A stretch of DNA of 64,000 nucleotides from Methylophaga sp. (GTDB taxonomy: Bacteria > Pseudomonadota > Gammaproteobacteria > Nitrosococcales > Methylophagaceae): the NCBI GenBank assembly GCA_002706095.1, contig PAJP01000018.1, positions 62,001-126,000 of the forward strand. The letters are read 5' to 3'. A program made the position numbers and the translations under genes. Numbering within the stretch: position 1 is the stretch's first letter; each line of letters opens with the position of its first letter. This document shows positions 8,029 to 19,148 of the stretch, in pieces. Below the pieces are notes generated by a model. That model did no database searches. It was not told the DNA's origin and was given only the letters and a program-made list of their open reading frames with translations.

Positions 8029-10853
8029 TCTAATTGAAGCGGACTATCAAGCAATCTATCTTGCGGCTTTCCAATATAATACCCTTGGGCATAGTCCACA
8101 CCCAGTTCAGCTAAAACGGCGAGAATCTCAGCACTTTCAACAAATTCTGCTACTGTGCTCTTGCCCATGCCTTTCGCAACAGAAACTAAGGCTTCCACAA
8201 ATAATTTATCGTCATTATTTTCTGTGATATGGGTGATAAACATGCCATCGATTTTCACCACATCGACAGGTAATTCTCGTAAATAACGAAACGAAGCAAA
8301 GCCTGAACCAAAGTCATCAATTGAGAAGCGACAGCCTAAATCACGCATTTCTCGCATCAATTGACGTGCCTGATTAATATCGGCGACGGCTGCTGTTTCT
8401 GTTAACTCAAACAGTAGATGTTCCGGACTAGCACGATAATGTTTTAAAAGACGTTTGAGTAGCGGGATGAGATCAGCATCCAGCATGGCATGTGCAGATA
8501 AATTCAATGATAAGGTGATGGTTTGTTCTTGTTGCTCGAGTTCAGCAAGTTTGGCAATGCCTTTCTCTAATACATAATGATCAATTCGATGAATCAAGCC
8601 CGACTGTTCAGCCACTTCTATAAACATCGCTGGGCTATGTATTTGACCATCCTCATCCTGCATACGCAGCAGTACTTCATAGTGACTCACGGTCTGCTTT
8701 TGAATCTGCATGATGGGTTGGAAATACAGGACAAAGCGATCCTCTGACAGAGCATCTTCTATTTTCTGTTTCCAACGCATACGTTCTTGCAGCTGTTTGC
8801 CAAGCATGTCGTCAAAAGTAAAGAGATGCCAGGTATCCTTACCATGTGACTTGGCCTGATACATCGCCAAATCGGCGCTGCTTAGAAGACGATCTACACT
8901 GAATTCATTGAGTGGGAAGGGCACGATACCAATGCTGGAAGAAATGCTGTAGCGAACCTGCTCAAATTCAAAATGCAAACCATGCAATCGATCACTGATT
9001 TTTTCACAGACATCAATGGCTATATTTAAGTCGGTTTCTGGAAGAATAATGGCAAATTCATCACCACCTAATCGGGCTAATACATCATTGTCACGACTGA
9101 TTTCTGTCAGTGCTTTTGCTACGTTTTTCAGTAACTGGTCACCGACGTTATGACCGCAACTGTCATTGATATCTTTAAAATGGTCTAAATCCAGCACCAG
9201 TAAAATACCTTGCCGATCATTGAAAATAGCCTGTTTTAGAATGTGTTCAAACTGGCTCTTCAGTTTCTTTCGGTTATAGAGTTCGGTTAATGGATCATGG
9301 CTGGCGAGCCAGCGTAATTCGGTTTCATTTTGTTTTTTTTCTGTTATATCGATACCGACAGAGAGAATCACAGCATTATTGGTGGGTATTTGGAAACTCG
9401 AATGTATCCATGAGATGGTATGAATTTGACCATCAGCTGAAATAATATCTGACTCCATATGAACAATATTTTCATCATAATGAGATAGTCGTTGTAATGA
9501 TTGATGAATATTTTGCCAGTCAGATGGATGAAAAAATTGCTCGAATGGGTGACTGATAACGTTATTGGCCTCATAGCCTGTGATATTTGTGGCAAGCTCA
9601 TTAAAGCTGGAAATGCAGTAGTTTTTATCCAGTGTGATAATAATTAATTGGGCGGTCTCTATCAGATTACTAACAAAATCTCTTTCTTGTATGAGTTCTT
9701 GTGTCCGTTTGTTAAGTGAATCTGTTTGTTTGCTGACCGAATTCTCAAGATCTTCTAGTTGTTCCGATAAGACTACAGCCGATTGTTCAAGGATATTCAG
9801 CTCGTCAAGATAACGCTTCGGGGAGGCATGATTCAGAGTGTTTCTGACTTGCAGGTATTTTTTTTCGGCTAATAAGGGCAGCGCTTTAGAGACTTTGGAT
9901 AAACGTTTGAGTGGTGCTGATAATAATAAAAACAGACTGCCACCAATCACAATCAAGCCAATGAGTGACCAGATAATTGTTCTGTATGTGAGGCTGTTAA
10001 GCTCTTGTTGCTGTTTGGCAATGTTATCTATGATAACCAGCACCACATTATCAACTTGTCTTAGCTTAATAAATTGAAATTCAACGGGTAAATTTGAATC
10101 ACGTAATATCAGCTTATCTTGGTCAATGTCTTGAAAACGGTAGTGTTTTGCTAAGAATCTCAAATAAGCGATATTGTTATTAAATGACGTGAGCACATTG
10201 AGATGACGGTCCCAGAGTGATGAGTCGGCTTGACGTAACTCTTGTGTGTTGGATTGATCGGAAATGATGGCAATGTCCGCGCCAGTTTGTGTCTGAAAAT
10301 CTAATAATGATTGTGTCAGATTATAGCCAAGCACCAATACATAGTTTGTCTCACTATCAGCCAAAATAGGTAACAGTTGATATTGCTTGCAGCTGACCTC
10401 GCAATTAAGTTGACTTTGGGCGAGTTCAGTTTCTGCGGTCAGCGTAATATTATCTTTAATGACTTTTGGGGTGGGCGGGCCCCAGCCACCTAGGTTCCGA
10501 CCACTACTATCAAACAACTGCACTTGGGATACATCCCAATTCAACTCTAGATCACTGCGGTAGCGATGAATACGATCTAATATCTCATTTTGTTTAAGTG
10601 CTGAACCTTGCTGTGTGGCGTCCGGTGAGATGAGTAATTCAGCAAGACGTTGTAGTTGATCTCGTGTGGTCGTGATTTGTCCGAGTAGTTGTTGATGATA
10701 TTGCTCTTGTAATTGAGAACGGAACAAAACAAATTTTTGTTGGACGTTCCAGTAAATAATGACATGAAAGATCAATAGAAAAATTAACAGAATGAAACTA
10801 AAAAATAAGCCCGCTTTCCAGCGGATACTTAAAAATGGGGGCTGAATACTCAT
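8025..10853 (-). CDS. Membrane GGDEF/EAL c-di-GMP enzyme with PAS domain
   Basis: A 942-residue inner-membrane signalling protein. From the N-terminus: a transmembrane helix (about 13-35), a ~250-residue periplasmic sensor region, a second transmembrane helix (about 290-312), a linker and coiled coil, a PAS domain (about 410-520), a diguanylate cyclase domain with an intact RLGGDEF motif (near 593-598) and an EAL phosphodiesterase domain starting YEVLLRM (near 724; EVL instead of EAL, a common variant). I start at the ATG at 10853, 9 bp after the stop codon of the upstream porin gene; the longer frame from 10901 would overlap that gene. It is the third gene of a phosphate-binding-like / porin / c-di-GMP unit, so the periplasmic proteins may inform this sensor (inference). 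Confidence 0.9.
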   Translation of the reverse strand: MSIQPPFLSIRWKAGLFFSFILLIFLLIFHVIIYWNVQQKFVLFRSQLQEQYHQQLLGQITTTRDQLQRLAELLISPDATQQGSALKQNEILDRIHRYRSDLELNWDVSQVQLFDSSGRNLGGWGPPTPKVIKDNITLTAETELAQSQLNCEVSCKQYQLLPILADSETNYVLVLGYNLTQSLLDFQTQTGADIAIISDQSNTQELRQADSSLWDRHLNVLTSFNNNIAYLRFLAKHYRFQDIDQDKLILRDSNLPVEFQFIKLRQVDNVVLVIIDNIAKQQQELNSLTYRTIIWSLIGLIVIGGSLFLLLSAPLKRLSKVSKALPLLAEKKYLQVRNTLNHASPKRYLDELNILEQSAVVLSEQLEDLENSVSKQTDSLNKRTQELIQERDFVSNLIETAQLIIITLDKNYCISSFNELATNITGYEANNVISHPFEQFFHPSDWQNIHQSLQRLSHYDENIVHMESDIISADGQIHTISWIHSSFQIPTNNAVILSVGIDITEKKQNETELRWLASHDPLTELYNRKKLKSQFEHILKQAIFNDRQGILLVLDLDHFKDINDSCGHNVGDQLLKNVAKALTEISRDNDVLARLGGDEFAIILPETDLNIAIDVCEKISDRLHGLHFEFEQVRYSISSSIGIVPFPLNEFSVDRLLSSADLAMYQAKSHGKDTWHLFTFDDMLGKQLQERMRWKQKIEDALSEDRFVLYFQPIMQIQKQTVSHYEVLLRMQDEDGQIHSPAMFIEVAEQSGLIHRIDHYVLEKGIAKLAELEQQEQTITLSLNLSAHAMLDADLIPLLKRLLKHYRASPEHLLFELTETAAVADINQARQLMREMRDLGCRFSIDDFGSGFASFRYLRELPVDVVKIDGMFITHITENNDDKLFVEALVSVAKGMGKSTVAEFVESAEILAVLAELGVDYAQGYYIGKPQDRLLDSPLQLD

Positions 10854-10861
10854 CGTCAGAA

Positions 10862-12106
10862 CTAAAACCGATAAGACAGGGACATAGCGAACATATCCCA
10901 TCTTTTGCTGGTGTCAGTAACGGTGTTTTCACGCGGCGATAATGTGGCCACACCCTCGACGATGTGATATTCGGCACGAAGCATTACATTATGTGTCACA
11001 TGCCAGCGTCCCCCTAACACCCAGCTTTTAGAATAATATTCATGAGCCGGCACAGGGGCTTGATTAATCCCCAATGAGGCGAGCTGCTGGCTATTGATGC
11101 GATTTTGTCTGGCAGCTTCTTTTCCATTCCAGTCGTGTTTGTTTAACTGGAACTCTTCATAACGGATGAATGCTTGCCAGGCCGGTGTGAAATTATAACT
11201 TGCCTGTAAGTAATAACCGATCGAATTAATATTCATCTGTGAGACGGGTCCACCGATGTCAACATAATCAACATTTTCAAAAGCCACTTCGCCTGTAAAT
11301 TGCCATTTCTCACCGTTATATTGGGCAGATAAAACGGTGTAATCGATATCAATTTCACCCGAATTCATTCCTGGACCAAAAGGGAAGAGCACACGGTCAC
11401 TTGCACCTGCATCAAAATCAAGTGTGACTCTTGTTCCAGTTATGGAGTAAATCCACTCTCCACCGTTATGCTCGTATAGAATTTTTCCGAATATCCCTAG
11501 CTTATCGTTATGAATGGCGCCAGCCCAGTCATCACCCAGATAGGCATATTCAACGTTTTTATCGGCCAGGGTATAACCAGTACCCACTTCCATAAACAGT
11601 GTGCCACTGTCTAAGTTAATATTGTTGTAAAGGTGTATACCATCAGCGGCCATAATGGTATTTCTGACTTTATCAAAGTAAATCACCTGAGGAAGAAAGA
11701 TAGCGCTTCTGGTGTGGGCGACGTCACGAGTTTCGTTATATAAGCCGATTTCGTTTTTGATTCTGCCAATGTACATACCCGTAGCGTAACGCGCATCGGC
11801 ATAGAGAGAAACATCCACTAAGCCATAATCGAGTCTTGGTGATCCGTTATCAAATCTGCCGGCTTGTCTGGATAATAGTTGTGCAGAAAGCCTGAGCTTA
11901 GGGCTGATTCTGAAACTACCATTAATGCCGACTTCAGTAAATTCGAAACTGCCATCATCACTTGGCCCATAAAAATGATTGTCAGTAGTATGTATGTAAG
12001 CTTGAGATGCAAAACCATGCAGGGCAATGCGTTCATACCATGCTTTGTCTTCGGCCAATGCCATTGTTGGAATAACAAGTAAGATGGAAAGTAAACTCGC
12101 TCTCAT
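10862..12106 (-). CDS. Outer-membrane porin-like beta-barrel protein
   Basis: A 414-residue protein with a Sec signal peptide (cleavage after ALA, about residue 18) and a sequence dominated by alternating hydrophobic/polar strands. It ends in a phenylalanine (FAMSLSYRF), the classic outer-membrane insertion signature. No TonB box or plug domain is seen, so a passive porin is more likely than a TonB-dependent receptor. The start codon overlaps the TGA of the preceding periplasmic gene (ATGA), and the GGDEF/EAL gene follows 8 bp after its stop. The arrangement points to one operon linking solute capture, outer-membrane passage and c-di-GMP signalling. Confidence 0.82.
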   Translation of the reverse strand: MRASLLSILLVIPTMALAEDKAWYERIALHGFASQAYIHTTDNHFYGPSDDGSFEFTEVGINGSFRISPKLRLSAQLLSRQAGRFDNGSPRLDYGLVDVSLYADARYATGMYIGRIKNEIGLYNETRDVAHTRSAIFLPQVIYFDKVRNTIMAADGIHLYNNINLDSGTLFMEVGTGYTLADKNVEYAYLGDDWAGAIHNDKLGIFGKILYEHNGGEWIYSITGTRVTLDFDAGASDRVLFPFGPGMNSGEIDIDYTVLSAQYNGEKWQFTGEVAFENVDYVDIGGPVSQMNINSIGYYLQASYNFTPAWQAFIRYEEFQLNKHDWNGKEAARQNRINSQQLASLGINQAPVPAHEYYSKSWVLGGRWHVTHNVMLRAEYHIVEGVATLSPRENTVTDTSKRWDMFAMSLSYRF

Positions 12107-12531
12107 AAATCCACCTTAATAATTTGAATACGTTTGTGTGTATCAGCATCATCTTCACTGATGTACCCAATCGCCCCTTTGGTGTTGGCGACAGCATCAA
12201 GCATTTCTTGCTCCGAGTTAACGACGATAGGGGCAGTACCTGTGCCAGAGAAGACCTGTCTGTCCCAGATCCGTCTTAGCTGGTATGGAAACATACCCAA
12301 TACAGACTTACAAAACTGATTATGCGTAGGGTCTTGATCTTGAAGAACATAGACGGTGATTGGCGTGCCATTTGGCCACTCATGAACTCGCATAGCAAAG
12401 ATAGAGCGAGCAGTGGTTTTGCTTAATTGCTTTATCTCAACCTGTTCGTTGGCAATGAGAGTTTGAGCTGGTAAATCTTGCGATACCAGGAGCAATAAAG
12501 TGATGAGGACTCTGATGCTTATCCATGTCAT
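12103..12531 (-). CDS. Short periplasmic phosphate-binding-like (PBP superfamily) protein
   Basis: A 142-residue secreted protein with an N-terminal signal peptide (cleavage near PAQ-TL). The segment ARSIFAMRVHEWPNGTPITVYV and the later GAIGYISEDD resemble one lobe of PstS-type phosphate-binding proteins. It is about half the length of a complete two-lobe binding protein, so ligand binding may be altered or lost. Short forms like this are often found next to a porin and a GGDEF/EAL protein, as here. It is the first gene of the three-gene minus-strand unit. I infer a sensory rather than transport role because no permease or ATPase is nearby. Confidence 0.75.
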   Translation of the reverse strand: MTWISIRVLITLLLLVSQDLPAQTLIANEQVEIKQLSKTTARSIFAMRVHEWPNGTPITVYVLQDQDPTHNQFCKSVLGMFPYQLRRIWDRQVFSGTGTAPIVVNSEQEMLDAVANTKGAIGYISEDDADTHKRIQIIKVDL

Positions 12532-12619
12532 CAGCCTTGTTCCTTAAGCCGTGTTAAGCTCAATTCTAGGCATGAATTCAAAAAAAAGCCACGTTAAAAC
12601 TTTCTTTATGTTAAATAAG

Positions 12620-13045
12620 TTATTCTTTGACAAAAACAAGCTGGGTTTTTGCTGCCTGGTTGTACCAACTTTGTTTGTTTTTACTGAGCCACTGCCACCA
12701 GAATCCTAAACCGAGACAAAGCCAGGAAATAAGCCCAAAGATAAATCGCACAGCCGCCTGTTTCCATGAGATAGTCGGCGAGGTTGAGCTAATCAGCTTT
12801 ATTTTCCATGCTCTCATCCCCAGCGTTTGTCCACCATGGGTCCAGAACCAGCCGTAAAATAAAAAACACACTGACAGTAAATAAAGTAGAAAAAACACAT
12901 TGCCTGGTGTAATGGCTTCTCCGCTATTTAGCGCAACCGGAATAATGGCAGCAAATAATAAGGCGGACAGTAAAAGTAAAAAGTCATAAATCATCGCCAT
13001 TATCTGGCGAATTGGACCAGGTCGCTTGTGAATAACTACACTCAT
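12620..13045 (-). CDS. RDD-family integral membrane protein
   Basis: A 141-residue membrane protein with three to four hydrophobic segments and the RDD-family pattern: an N-terminal PGPIRQIMAMIYDFLLL segment (usually RRxxAxxxD) and a central GGQTLGMRAWKIKLI motif. Function of this family is not well defined. The ATG at 13045 is preferred over a TTG six bases upstream. It is divergent from purL, from which it is separated by 86 bp. Confidence 0.82.
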   Translation of the reverse strand: MSVVIHKRPGPIRQIMAMIYDFLLLLSALLFAAIIPVALNSGEAITPGNVFFLLYLLSVCFLFYGWFWTHGGQTLGMRAWKIKLISSTSPTISWKQAAVRFIFGLISWLCLGLGFWWQWLSKNKQSWYNQAAKTQLVFVKE

Positions 13046-13131
13046 TATCAATTTCCAATGGATTTTATTTGGGCGTTAAACCTTACATAAAGTATCATTA
13101 TCGCTTTAGTTTATCTTGAATTGGGATCCGC

Positions 13132-16100
13132 ATGCTGCAATTGATTGGCCGTCCGGCTTTTTCTGCTTTCCGTCTGGAGAAATTACTAAACAGCATTCAG
13201 GCCGAAGTGCCTGCTGTTACAGCTGTTAGAACAGAGTTTCGTTATTTTGTTGAAATAGAAGGTGAGTGTGTTTTGCCAGCAGCAGAACACCAGGTTATCG
13301 AAACACTACTTGAAGCAGAAATGCGTGATAGTGACGCCAAAGAAAACGAAACCTTTTTCTTAGTCACACCCAGACCGGGAACGATTTCACCCTGGTCAAG
13401 CAAAGCCACCGATATCGCGGTCAATAGTGGTGTAAAAGACATCGAACGTGTTGAGCGTGGCGTAGCTTTTTTTATTGAAGCCAACGAAACACTGACTCAG
13501 CATCAGAAATCCATTGTTCGTAGTTTATTACATGACCGCATGATTGAAACTGTGTTTGAAACAGTGGATGAGACAGACCGTTTATTCATGCATGGTAAAT
13601 CACGTGAACTGGTGAGTGTGGATATCCTCAACGGTGGACGTGAAGCCTTAGTCACGGCCAATCAGCAAATGGGGCTGGCACTGGCTGAAGACGAAATTGA
13701 TTATCTTTTTGAGAATTTCAGTTTGCTTGAGCGTAACCCAAATGACATTGAGTTAATGATGTTTGCTCAGGCTAACTCGGAGCATTGCCGTCATAAAATT
13801 TTCCGTGCCGACTGGATTATTGATGGTGAAACGCAGTCTCACACGCTGTTTAACATGATTCGTAATACGCATGACCTGAACCCTGATGGGGTCGTCAAAG
13901 CTTATAGTGATAACTCATCAGTGATTGAAGGTCCGAGAAGTCATCGATTCCAGGTGGATATGGCGACAGGGCAATATCACTATGAAGGTGAAATCCAGCA
14001 TATCCTGATGAAGGTGGAAACCCATAACCATCCAACAGCGATTTCTCCCTTTCCTGGTGCTTCAACTGGGGCTGGTGGCGAAATTCGTGACGAAGGTGCA
14101 ACTGGACGTGGTTCAAAACCAAAAGCGGGTTTAACGGGGTTTTCTGTGTCGAATCTGGAAATCCCAGGGTTTGAACAACCTTGGGAAACACCTTATGGCA
14201 AACCGGCGCGTATGGCCTCTGCTCGTGAGATTATGATCGATGGCCCTCTCGGTGGTGCGGCCTTCAATAATGAATTTGGTCGTCCGAATTTATGCGGTTA
14301 TTTCCGTACTTTTGAAGTTCAAGTACCAACAGATAATGGCTTTGAAGTGCGGGGCTATCACAAACCTATTATGGTGGCTGGCGGCATGGGCTCTATCCGT
14401 CCACAACACGTTGAAAAAGGCATCATGGATCCAGGTGTGCAATTGATTGTACTGGGCGGTCCGGCAATGTTAATTGGTCTGGGAGGAAGTGCTGCTTCTT
14501 CAGTCAATTCCGGTGCCAGTGATGAGGGACTGGATTTTGCCTCAGTTCAACGTGGTAATCCTGAAATGGAACGCCGCTGTCAGGAAGTGATTGATCGCTG
14601 TGTAGCCTTAGGCGATCAAAACCCGATTATTGCCATTCACGATGTCGGTGCCGGCGGACTCTCCAATGCTTTCCCTGAACTGGTCGATGACAGTGGTCGT
14701 GGTGGTCGTTTTGAACTGCGTGTGATTCCTAATGATGAACCCAGCATGTCACCCATGGAAATCTGGTGTAATGAGTCTCAAGAGCGTTATGTGTTGGGTG
14801 TACATCCTGACCGTATTGATGAATTCAAAGCCATTTGTGAACGTGAGCGTTGCCCGTGGGCTGTTGTGGGGGAGACCACTGAAGAAGAACATTTATTACT
14901 CGGTGATGCCGATAATGAAACATCACCGATCGACATGCCACTCTCATTATTGTTAGGTAAACCACCTAAAATGCTGCGTGACGTGAAACATACACAACAC
15001 GGGTATCCAGATCTTGATTTTGCGGGTGTTTCACCCAGAATGGCTCTGGAACGTGTACTTAAATTGCCAACGGTAGCCAGTAAGAACTTCCTAATTACCA
15101 TCGGTGATAGAAGTGTCACAGGTTTGGTCGCGCGTGATCAGATGGTAGGTCCATGGCAAGTGCCGGTAGCGGATTGTGCTGTCACTTTAGCCGATCATCA
15201 TGATGTGTTAGGCGAAGCGATGTCGATGGGTGAGCGTGCACCGATTGCACTGATCAATGCACCTGCCTCAGGTCGAATGGCAGTAGGTGAGGCCATCACC
15301 AATATTGCCGCTGCCAAAATTGAAAAGTTGGGCGACATTAAATTATCAGCTAACTGGATGGCAGCATGTGGTCACCCTGGTGAAGATGCACTGTTATACG
15401 ATACCGTCAAAGCGATTGGTATGGATCTCTGTCCTGAGTTAGGTATTGCTATTCCCGTCGGTAAGGACTCTTTGTCCATGAAAACGGTATGGGAAGATAA
15501 GGGCGAAACCAAAGCGGTTACTTCACCTTTATCTCTGATTATCAGCGCCTTTGCGCCTGTCACTGATGCCAGCGCAACGACCACACCGCAATTACGTACT
15601 GATCGTGGTGATACTGATTTGATTTATATCGATCTGGGGCAAAATCACAACCGTTTGGGTGCTTCCGCTTTAGCTCAAGTATTCAAACAAGTGGGTAACA
15701 CAGCTCCGGATATCGAAGATGCGACACATTTAAAAAACTTCTTTAACGCTATCCAACGACTGAAGAATGAAGATTTATTGCTGGCCTATCATGACAGAAG
15801 TGATGGCGGCCTCGCTGTTACCTTAGCTGAGATGGCTTTTGCCGGTCATTGTGGTCTGGATATTCACTTGAATGGTCTTGGTGAAGCCTTGCCGGTATTG
15901 TTCAATGAAGAATTAGGCGCGGTTATCCAAGTGCCTCATGCTGATTTGAATCATGTCATGAATATTCTTAAAGACTATAATTTGACCTCCATGTCATTTG
16001 CCATTGGTAAAGTGACTGAGCAGCAGCAAATACGCATCCATGTTGAGCAGGAACTGGTTATTGATGAGTCTCGTGTAACGTTGCAACGTTTCTGGGCTGA

Positions 16101-17016
16101 GACCAGTTACCAGATGCAGTCAATGCGTGATAATCCTGACTGTGCAAAACAAGAGTTTGATGCGTTATTGGATGCAAGTGATCCTGGTTTATTTGCCAAA
16201 CAATCATTTAATCCGGCAGAAAATATTGCCAGCTCTCTGATCGTGAGTGGTCATCGTCCCAAGGTTGCCATTCTGCGTGAGCAAGGGGTAAATGGTCAGG
16301 TTGAAATGGCAGCGTCATTTGATCATGCAGGCTTTAATGCTATTGATGTGCACATGAGTGATGTGCTGGAAGGGCGTATTGATCTGAATGATTTTGTTGG
16401 CTTGGTTGCGTGTGGTGGGTTCTCATATGGTGATGTTTTAGGTGCAGGACGCGGTTGGGCCAGCACCATTTTGCATAATGACACTGCCCGTCAACAGTTC
16501 TCAGCATTTTTCCATCGTGAAGATACGTTTGCGTTGGGTGTCTGTAATGGCTGTCAGATGTTGTCGCAGTTAAAAGAGTTGATACCTGGCAGTGAGCATT
16601 GGCCTCGATTCTCTCGTAACCTGTCTGAACAGTTTGAAGCACGTTTCTCACTGGTAGAGATTGTAGAGTCACCTTCAGTGTTATTGAGAGGAATGGCCGG
16701 TTCTGTGATGCCTATCGTTGTGGCTCACGGCGAAGGACGTGTTGACTATGCCGAGACGGGTTCTGAAGAGCATGCGCTAGTGGCCATGCGTTATGTTGAT
16801 CATTATGGTCAAGCTACGGAAGCTTACCCAATGAACCCAAATGGATCGATTAATGGCGTGACGGCACTGACAACAACCGATGGTCGGGTAACGATCATGA
16901 TGCCTCACCCTGAGCGTGTAACGCGCACAGTTCAGCATTCATGGCACCCTGATGACTGGGGCAAAGATGGTCCGTGGGCAAGATTGTTCCAAAATGCGCG
17001 ATGCTGGGTGAACTAA
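13132..17016 (+). CDS. purL: Phosphoribosylformylglycinamidine synthase
   Basis: The 1294-residue product is the large single-chain PurL of gammaproteobacteria (E. coli has 1295), which converts FGAR plus glutamine and ATP to FGAM in purine synthesis. The order is an N-terminal PurS-like domain, the linker, two AIRS-like synthetase halves with the glycine-rich [15 protein letters not shown] segment and metal-binding [15 protein letters not shown], and a C-terminal class I glutamine amidotransferase with the nucleophile in [11 protein letters not shown]. The gene stands alone and is closed by a strong terminator. Confidence 0.97.
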   Translation: MLQLIGRPAFSAFRLEKLLNSIQAEVPAVTAVRTEFRYFVEIEGECVLPAAEHQVIETLLEAEMRDSDAKENETFFLVTPRPGTISPWSSKATDIAVNSGVKDIERVERGVAFFIEANETLTQHQKSIVRSLLHDRMIETVFETVDETDRLFMHGKSRELVSVDILNGGREALVTANQQMGLALAEDEIDYLFENFSLLERNPNDIELMMFAQANSEHCRHKIFRADWIIDGETQSHTLFNMIRNTHDLNPDGVVKAYSDNSSVIEGPRSHRFQVDMATGQYHYEGEIQHILMKVETHNHPTAISPFPGASTGAGGEIRDEGATGRGSKPKAGLTGFSVSNLEIPGFEQPWETPYGKPARMASAREIMIDGPLGGAAFNNEFGRPNLCGYFRTFEVQVPTDNGFEVRGYHKPIMVAGGMGSIRPQHVEKGIMDPGVQLIVLGGPAMLIGLGGSAASSVNSGASDEGLDFASVQRGNPEMERRCQEVIDRCVALGDQNPIIAIHDVGAGGLSNAFPELVDDSGRGGRFELRVIPNDEPSMSPMEIWCNESQERYVLGVHPDRIDEFKAICERERCPWAVVGETTEEEHLLLGDADNETSPIDMPLSLLLGKPPKMLRDVKHTQHGYPDLDFAGVSPRMALERVLKLPTVASKNFLITIGDRSVTGLVARDQMVGPWQVPVADCAVTLADHHDVLGEAMSMGERAPIALINAPASGRMAVGEAITNIAAAKIEKLGDIKLSANWMAACGHPGEDALLYDTVKAIGMDLCPELGIAIPVGKDSLSMKTVWEDKGETKAVTSPLSLIISAFAPVTDASATTTPQLRTDRGDTDLIYIDLGQNHNRLGASALAQVFKQVGNTAPDIEDATHLKNFFNAIQRLKNEDLLLAYHDRSDGGLAVTLAEMAFAGHCGLDIHLNGLGEALPVLFNEELGAVIQVPHADLNHVMNILKDYNLTSMSFAIGKVTEQQQIRIHVEQELVIDESRVTLQRFWAETSYQMQSMRDNPDCAKQEFDALLDASDPGLFAKQSFNPAENIASSLIVSGHRPKVAILREQGVNGQVEMAASFDHAGFNAIDVHMSDVLEGRIDLNDFVGLVACGGFSYGDVLGAGRGWASTILHNDTARQQFSAFFHREDTFALGVCNGCQMLSQLKELIPGSEHWPRFSRNLSEQFEARFSLVEIVESPSVLLRGMAGSVMPIVVAHGEGRVDYAETGSEEHALVAMRYVDHYGQATEAYPMNPNGSINGVTALTTTDGRVTIMMPHPERVTRTVQHSWHPDDWGKDGPWARLFQNARCWVN

Positions 17017-17026
17017 CCTTGTATGT

Positions 17027-17053
17027 AAAAAAGGACCGAAAGGTCCTTTTTTT
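17027..17053. terminator. Bidirectional terminator between purL and the chemoreceptor gene
   Basis: GGACC-GAAA-GGTCC forms a tight tetraloop hairpin flanked by six A residues on the left and seven T residues on the right. It can therefore end transcription from both convergent genes. Confidence 0.92.
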
Positions 17054-17072
17054 ATGGCTAACGTAAAGAGAG

Positions 17073-19085
17073 CTATACTTTAAAACGTTGTGCAATCATA
17101 TTGAGCTGCGTGGCGAGTGTCGCCAAGTTTTGACTAGCAGTAGCAATTTCTTCGCTGCTATGCATGTTATTTTCAGATAAGTCTGATACGCGTGTAATGT
17201 TACGATTGATTTCTTCTGAGACCAAACCTTGCTCTTCAGCAGCACTGGCAACATGTGTACTCATATCAGCGATTTGTGTCATCGAATTAACAATGTTTAA
17301 TATCGATTGTGTGGCTGAGTCAGTGTAACCAACCATACCAGCGGCATTGGCTTTTTCTTTTTCCATCACGGCGACAGCTTCTTTTGTTTTCTGTTGTAAA
17401 TTGTCGACCATGACTTGAATTTGTTCTGCCGATTCCTGAGTACGGTTGGCCAGTGAGCGAACTTCATCAGCTACTACCGCAAAACCTCGACCATGATCTC
17501 CTGCTCGTGCAGCTTCTATAGCCGCATTTAAGGCTAATAAATTGGTCTGCTCAGCCACCCCTTTAATAACGGTTAACACGGAACCGATTTGCTCACTACT
17601 TTGACTTAGTTCTTCAATGGTGCGCGCTGCATTTCCAACGTCTTCAGTTAGAGAGTTAATGGATTTTACCGTTTCACTTATGACGTCTTGTCCCGATTTT
17701 GACTCACTGTTCGCATTACGTACTTCTTCTGCTAACAGTTCAGCATTACGGGCGATTTCTTTAATCGTACTCGACATCTCATTCATCGCTGTGGCTATTT
17801 GCTCAGATTGCGATTGTTGTTCTTGTGAGTTGGATTGAGATTGCACTGTATTAGTGGATAACTCTTCAGATGCAGCTGCTAATTCAGTTGAGTTTTGTTT
17901 CAATTGATTCACTACGCCATTTAAATGTTGTGTCATTGAGTTAAGTGCAATAAAGATATCAGCGGTTTCATCTTTGGCTGGACTGGTGATGGTGACGGTC
18001 AGATCACCTTCGGCGATCCGCTTGGTAGCGGTAATAATATTGTTGATTACCTGGATGATAGACCGATAAAAACCAATGAATAAATAGAGTGCCAGCGATA
18101 GGGCAATTAATATCACGGCAATCACCACATTTTTCTCAAGCTGTAGCATGGATAGACGATTATCTAGTAGTTCAGCCAGTGCGTCAGCAAGATAATGATA
18201 TACCACATAATTTGTGTCTATAGCTTCAGTACCCAGACTGAAAATAAATGCTGCTTGGGTGTTAATTTTCTCACTCTCGAGCATATCCTTTTCGATGACA
18301 GTGAGAAATTCTGTGAGTGCATTTTCTCTATCCAGCTCTAGCTTATTTAAAACGTCTGCCAACTGCGGATTGTGAGTAATAATATGTTCGATAGCTTGTT
18401 GAGTGGTATCCGCTTCATGTTTTACCTTGCTAAATGATGAAGCCAGTTTAATACGTTGACTGGTAGTCAATGATTCATTGGCAGCGATGCCCGAAGCAAG
18501 TCCGCGAGTTTGTCCGATACTCTCAGCGAGTACTGGGATATAACTGACAATCGTCTCAATAATGAATGTGGTGTTGAGGTCTGGATCGAGTATGAGTCCA
18601 GAATTATGATTCACGGCATTCATGAGTTGTCTAAGTTTTGTAATTAACTCAGTATGCGCGGTAAAAATGGTATTGGGATCTGTTTCTGTTGCTGTATTGA
18701 TAAGACTGGTCCAGTCACGTTTGATTTCGTCCCATAGTTGATTGGTGTCGAAGTGCTCGCCATATTCAGCATTGATGATATTGATTTGTTGAATACTCTG
18801 ATCAATCTCTTTCCGTTTACTGAGAATTTTTTCTTCGAACTCTGCTGAGCCATTCAGATAGGCATTCGTTAAGCCACGATGTTGAGGCAATTGTTGATAG
18901 AGTGGTGTGATGGTTTTTATGTATTCCAAGCCTGATTGTTCTTTATGGCTTTCATTAACGATGTTGTTTAATTGGTGAATCAGTAGCAAAAATGTCACCG
19001 TGATAGGAATAAGCAGCAGCACTGTTATCAGTGACATTTTTTTGGGGTAGCTTAGCGAATTCATGAGTTTTGTCGCCAGATTCAT
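17073..19085 (-). CDS. Methyl-accepting chemotaxis protein
   Basis: A 670-residue chemoreceptor. It has a first transmembrane helix (about 17-37), a ~270-residue helical periplasmic sensor whose QHRGLTNAYLNG start resembles nitrate/nitrite-sensing (NIT-like) helical bundles, a second transmembrane helix, a HAMP domain and the signalling domain. The hairpin tip is highly conserved (EQTNLLALNAAIEAARAGDHGRGFAVVADEVR region), so it should couple to CheW/CheA. No C-terminal pentapeptide for CheR binding is visible. I start at ATG 19085, which has AGGGTG at good spacing; a GTG three codons upstream is possible. Its promoter looks like a flagellar sigma-28 site. Confidence 0.92.
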   Translation of the reverse strand: MNLATKLMNSLSYPKKMSLITVLLLIPITVTFLLLIHQLNNIVNESHKEQSGLEYIKTITPLYQQLPQHRGLTNAYLNGSAEFEEKILSKRKEIDQSIQQINIINAEYGEHFDTNQLWDEIKRDWTSLINTATETDPNTIFTAHTELITKLRQLMNAVNHNSGLILDPDLNTTFIIETIVSYIPVLAESIGQTRGLASGIAANESLTTSQRIKLASSFSKVKHEADTTQQAIEHIITHNPQLADVLNKLELDRENALTEFLTVIEKDMLESEKINTQAAFIFSLGTEAIDTNYVVYHYLADALAELLDNRLSMLQLEKNVVIAVILIALSLALYLFIGFYRSIIQVINNIITATKRIAEGDLTVTITSPAKDETADIFIALNSMTQHLNGVVNQLKQNSTELAAASEELSTNTVQSQSNSQEQQSQSEQIATAMNEMSSTIKEIARNAELLAEEVRNANSESKSGQDVISETVKSINSLTEDVGNAARTIEELSQSSEQIGSVLTVIKGVAEQTNLLALNAAIEAARAGDHGRGFAVVADEVRSLANRTQESAEQIQVMVDNLQQKTKEAVAVMEKEKANAAGMVGYTDSATQSILNIVNSMTQIADMSTHVASAAEEQGLVSEEINRNITRVSDLSENNMHSSEEIATASQNLATLATQLNMIAQRFKV

Positions 19086-19121
19086 TAGTGTCACCCTAAA
19101 TTGTATGGATATTTAAAATTG

Positions 19122-19148
19122 TTATTGGCATATAGTTCGTTTTCTTTA
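19122..19148 (-). promoter_or_regulatory. Sigma-28 (FliA) promoter for the chemoreceptor gene
   Basis: On the minus strand the sequence reads TAAA (19148-19145), exactly 15 bases, then GCCAATAA (19129-19122). The FliA consensus is TAAA-N15-GCCGATAA, so 11 of 12 positions match. The predicted transcript would start near 19115, giving a leader of about 30 bases before ATG 19085. Confidence 0.75.
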
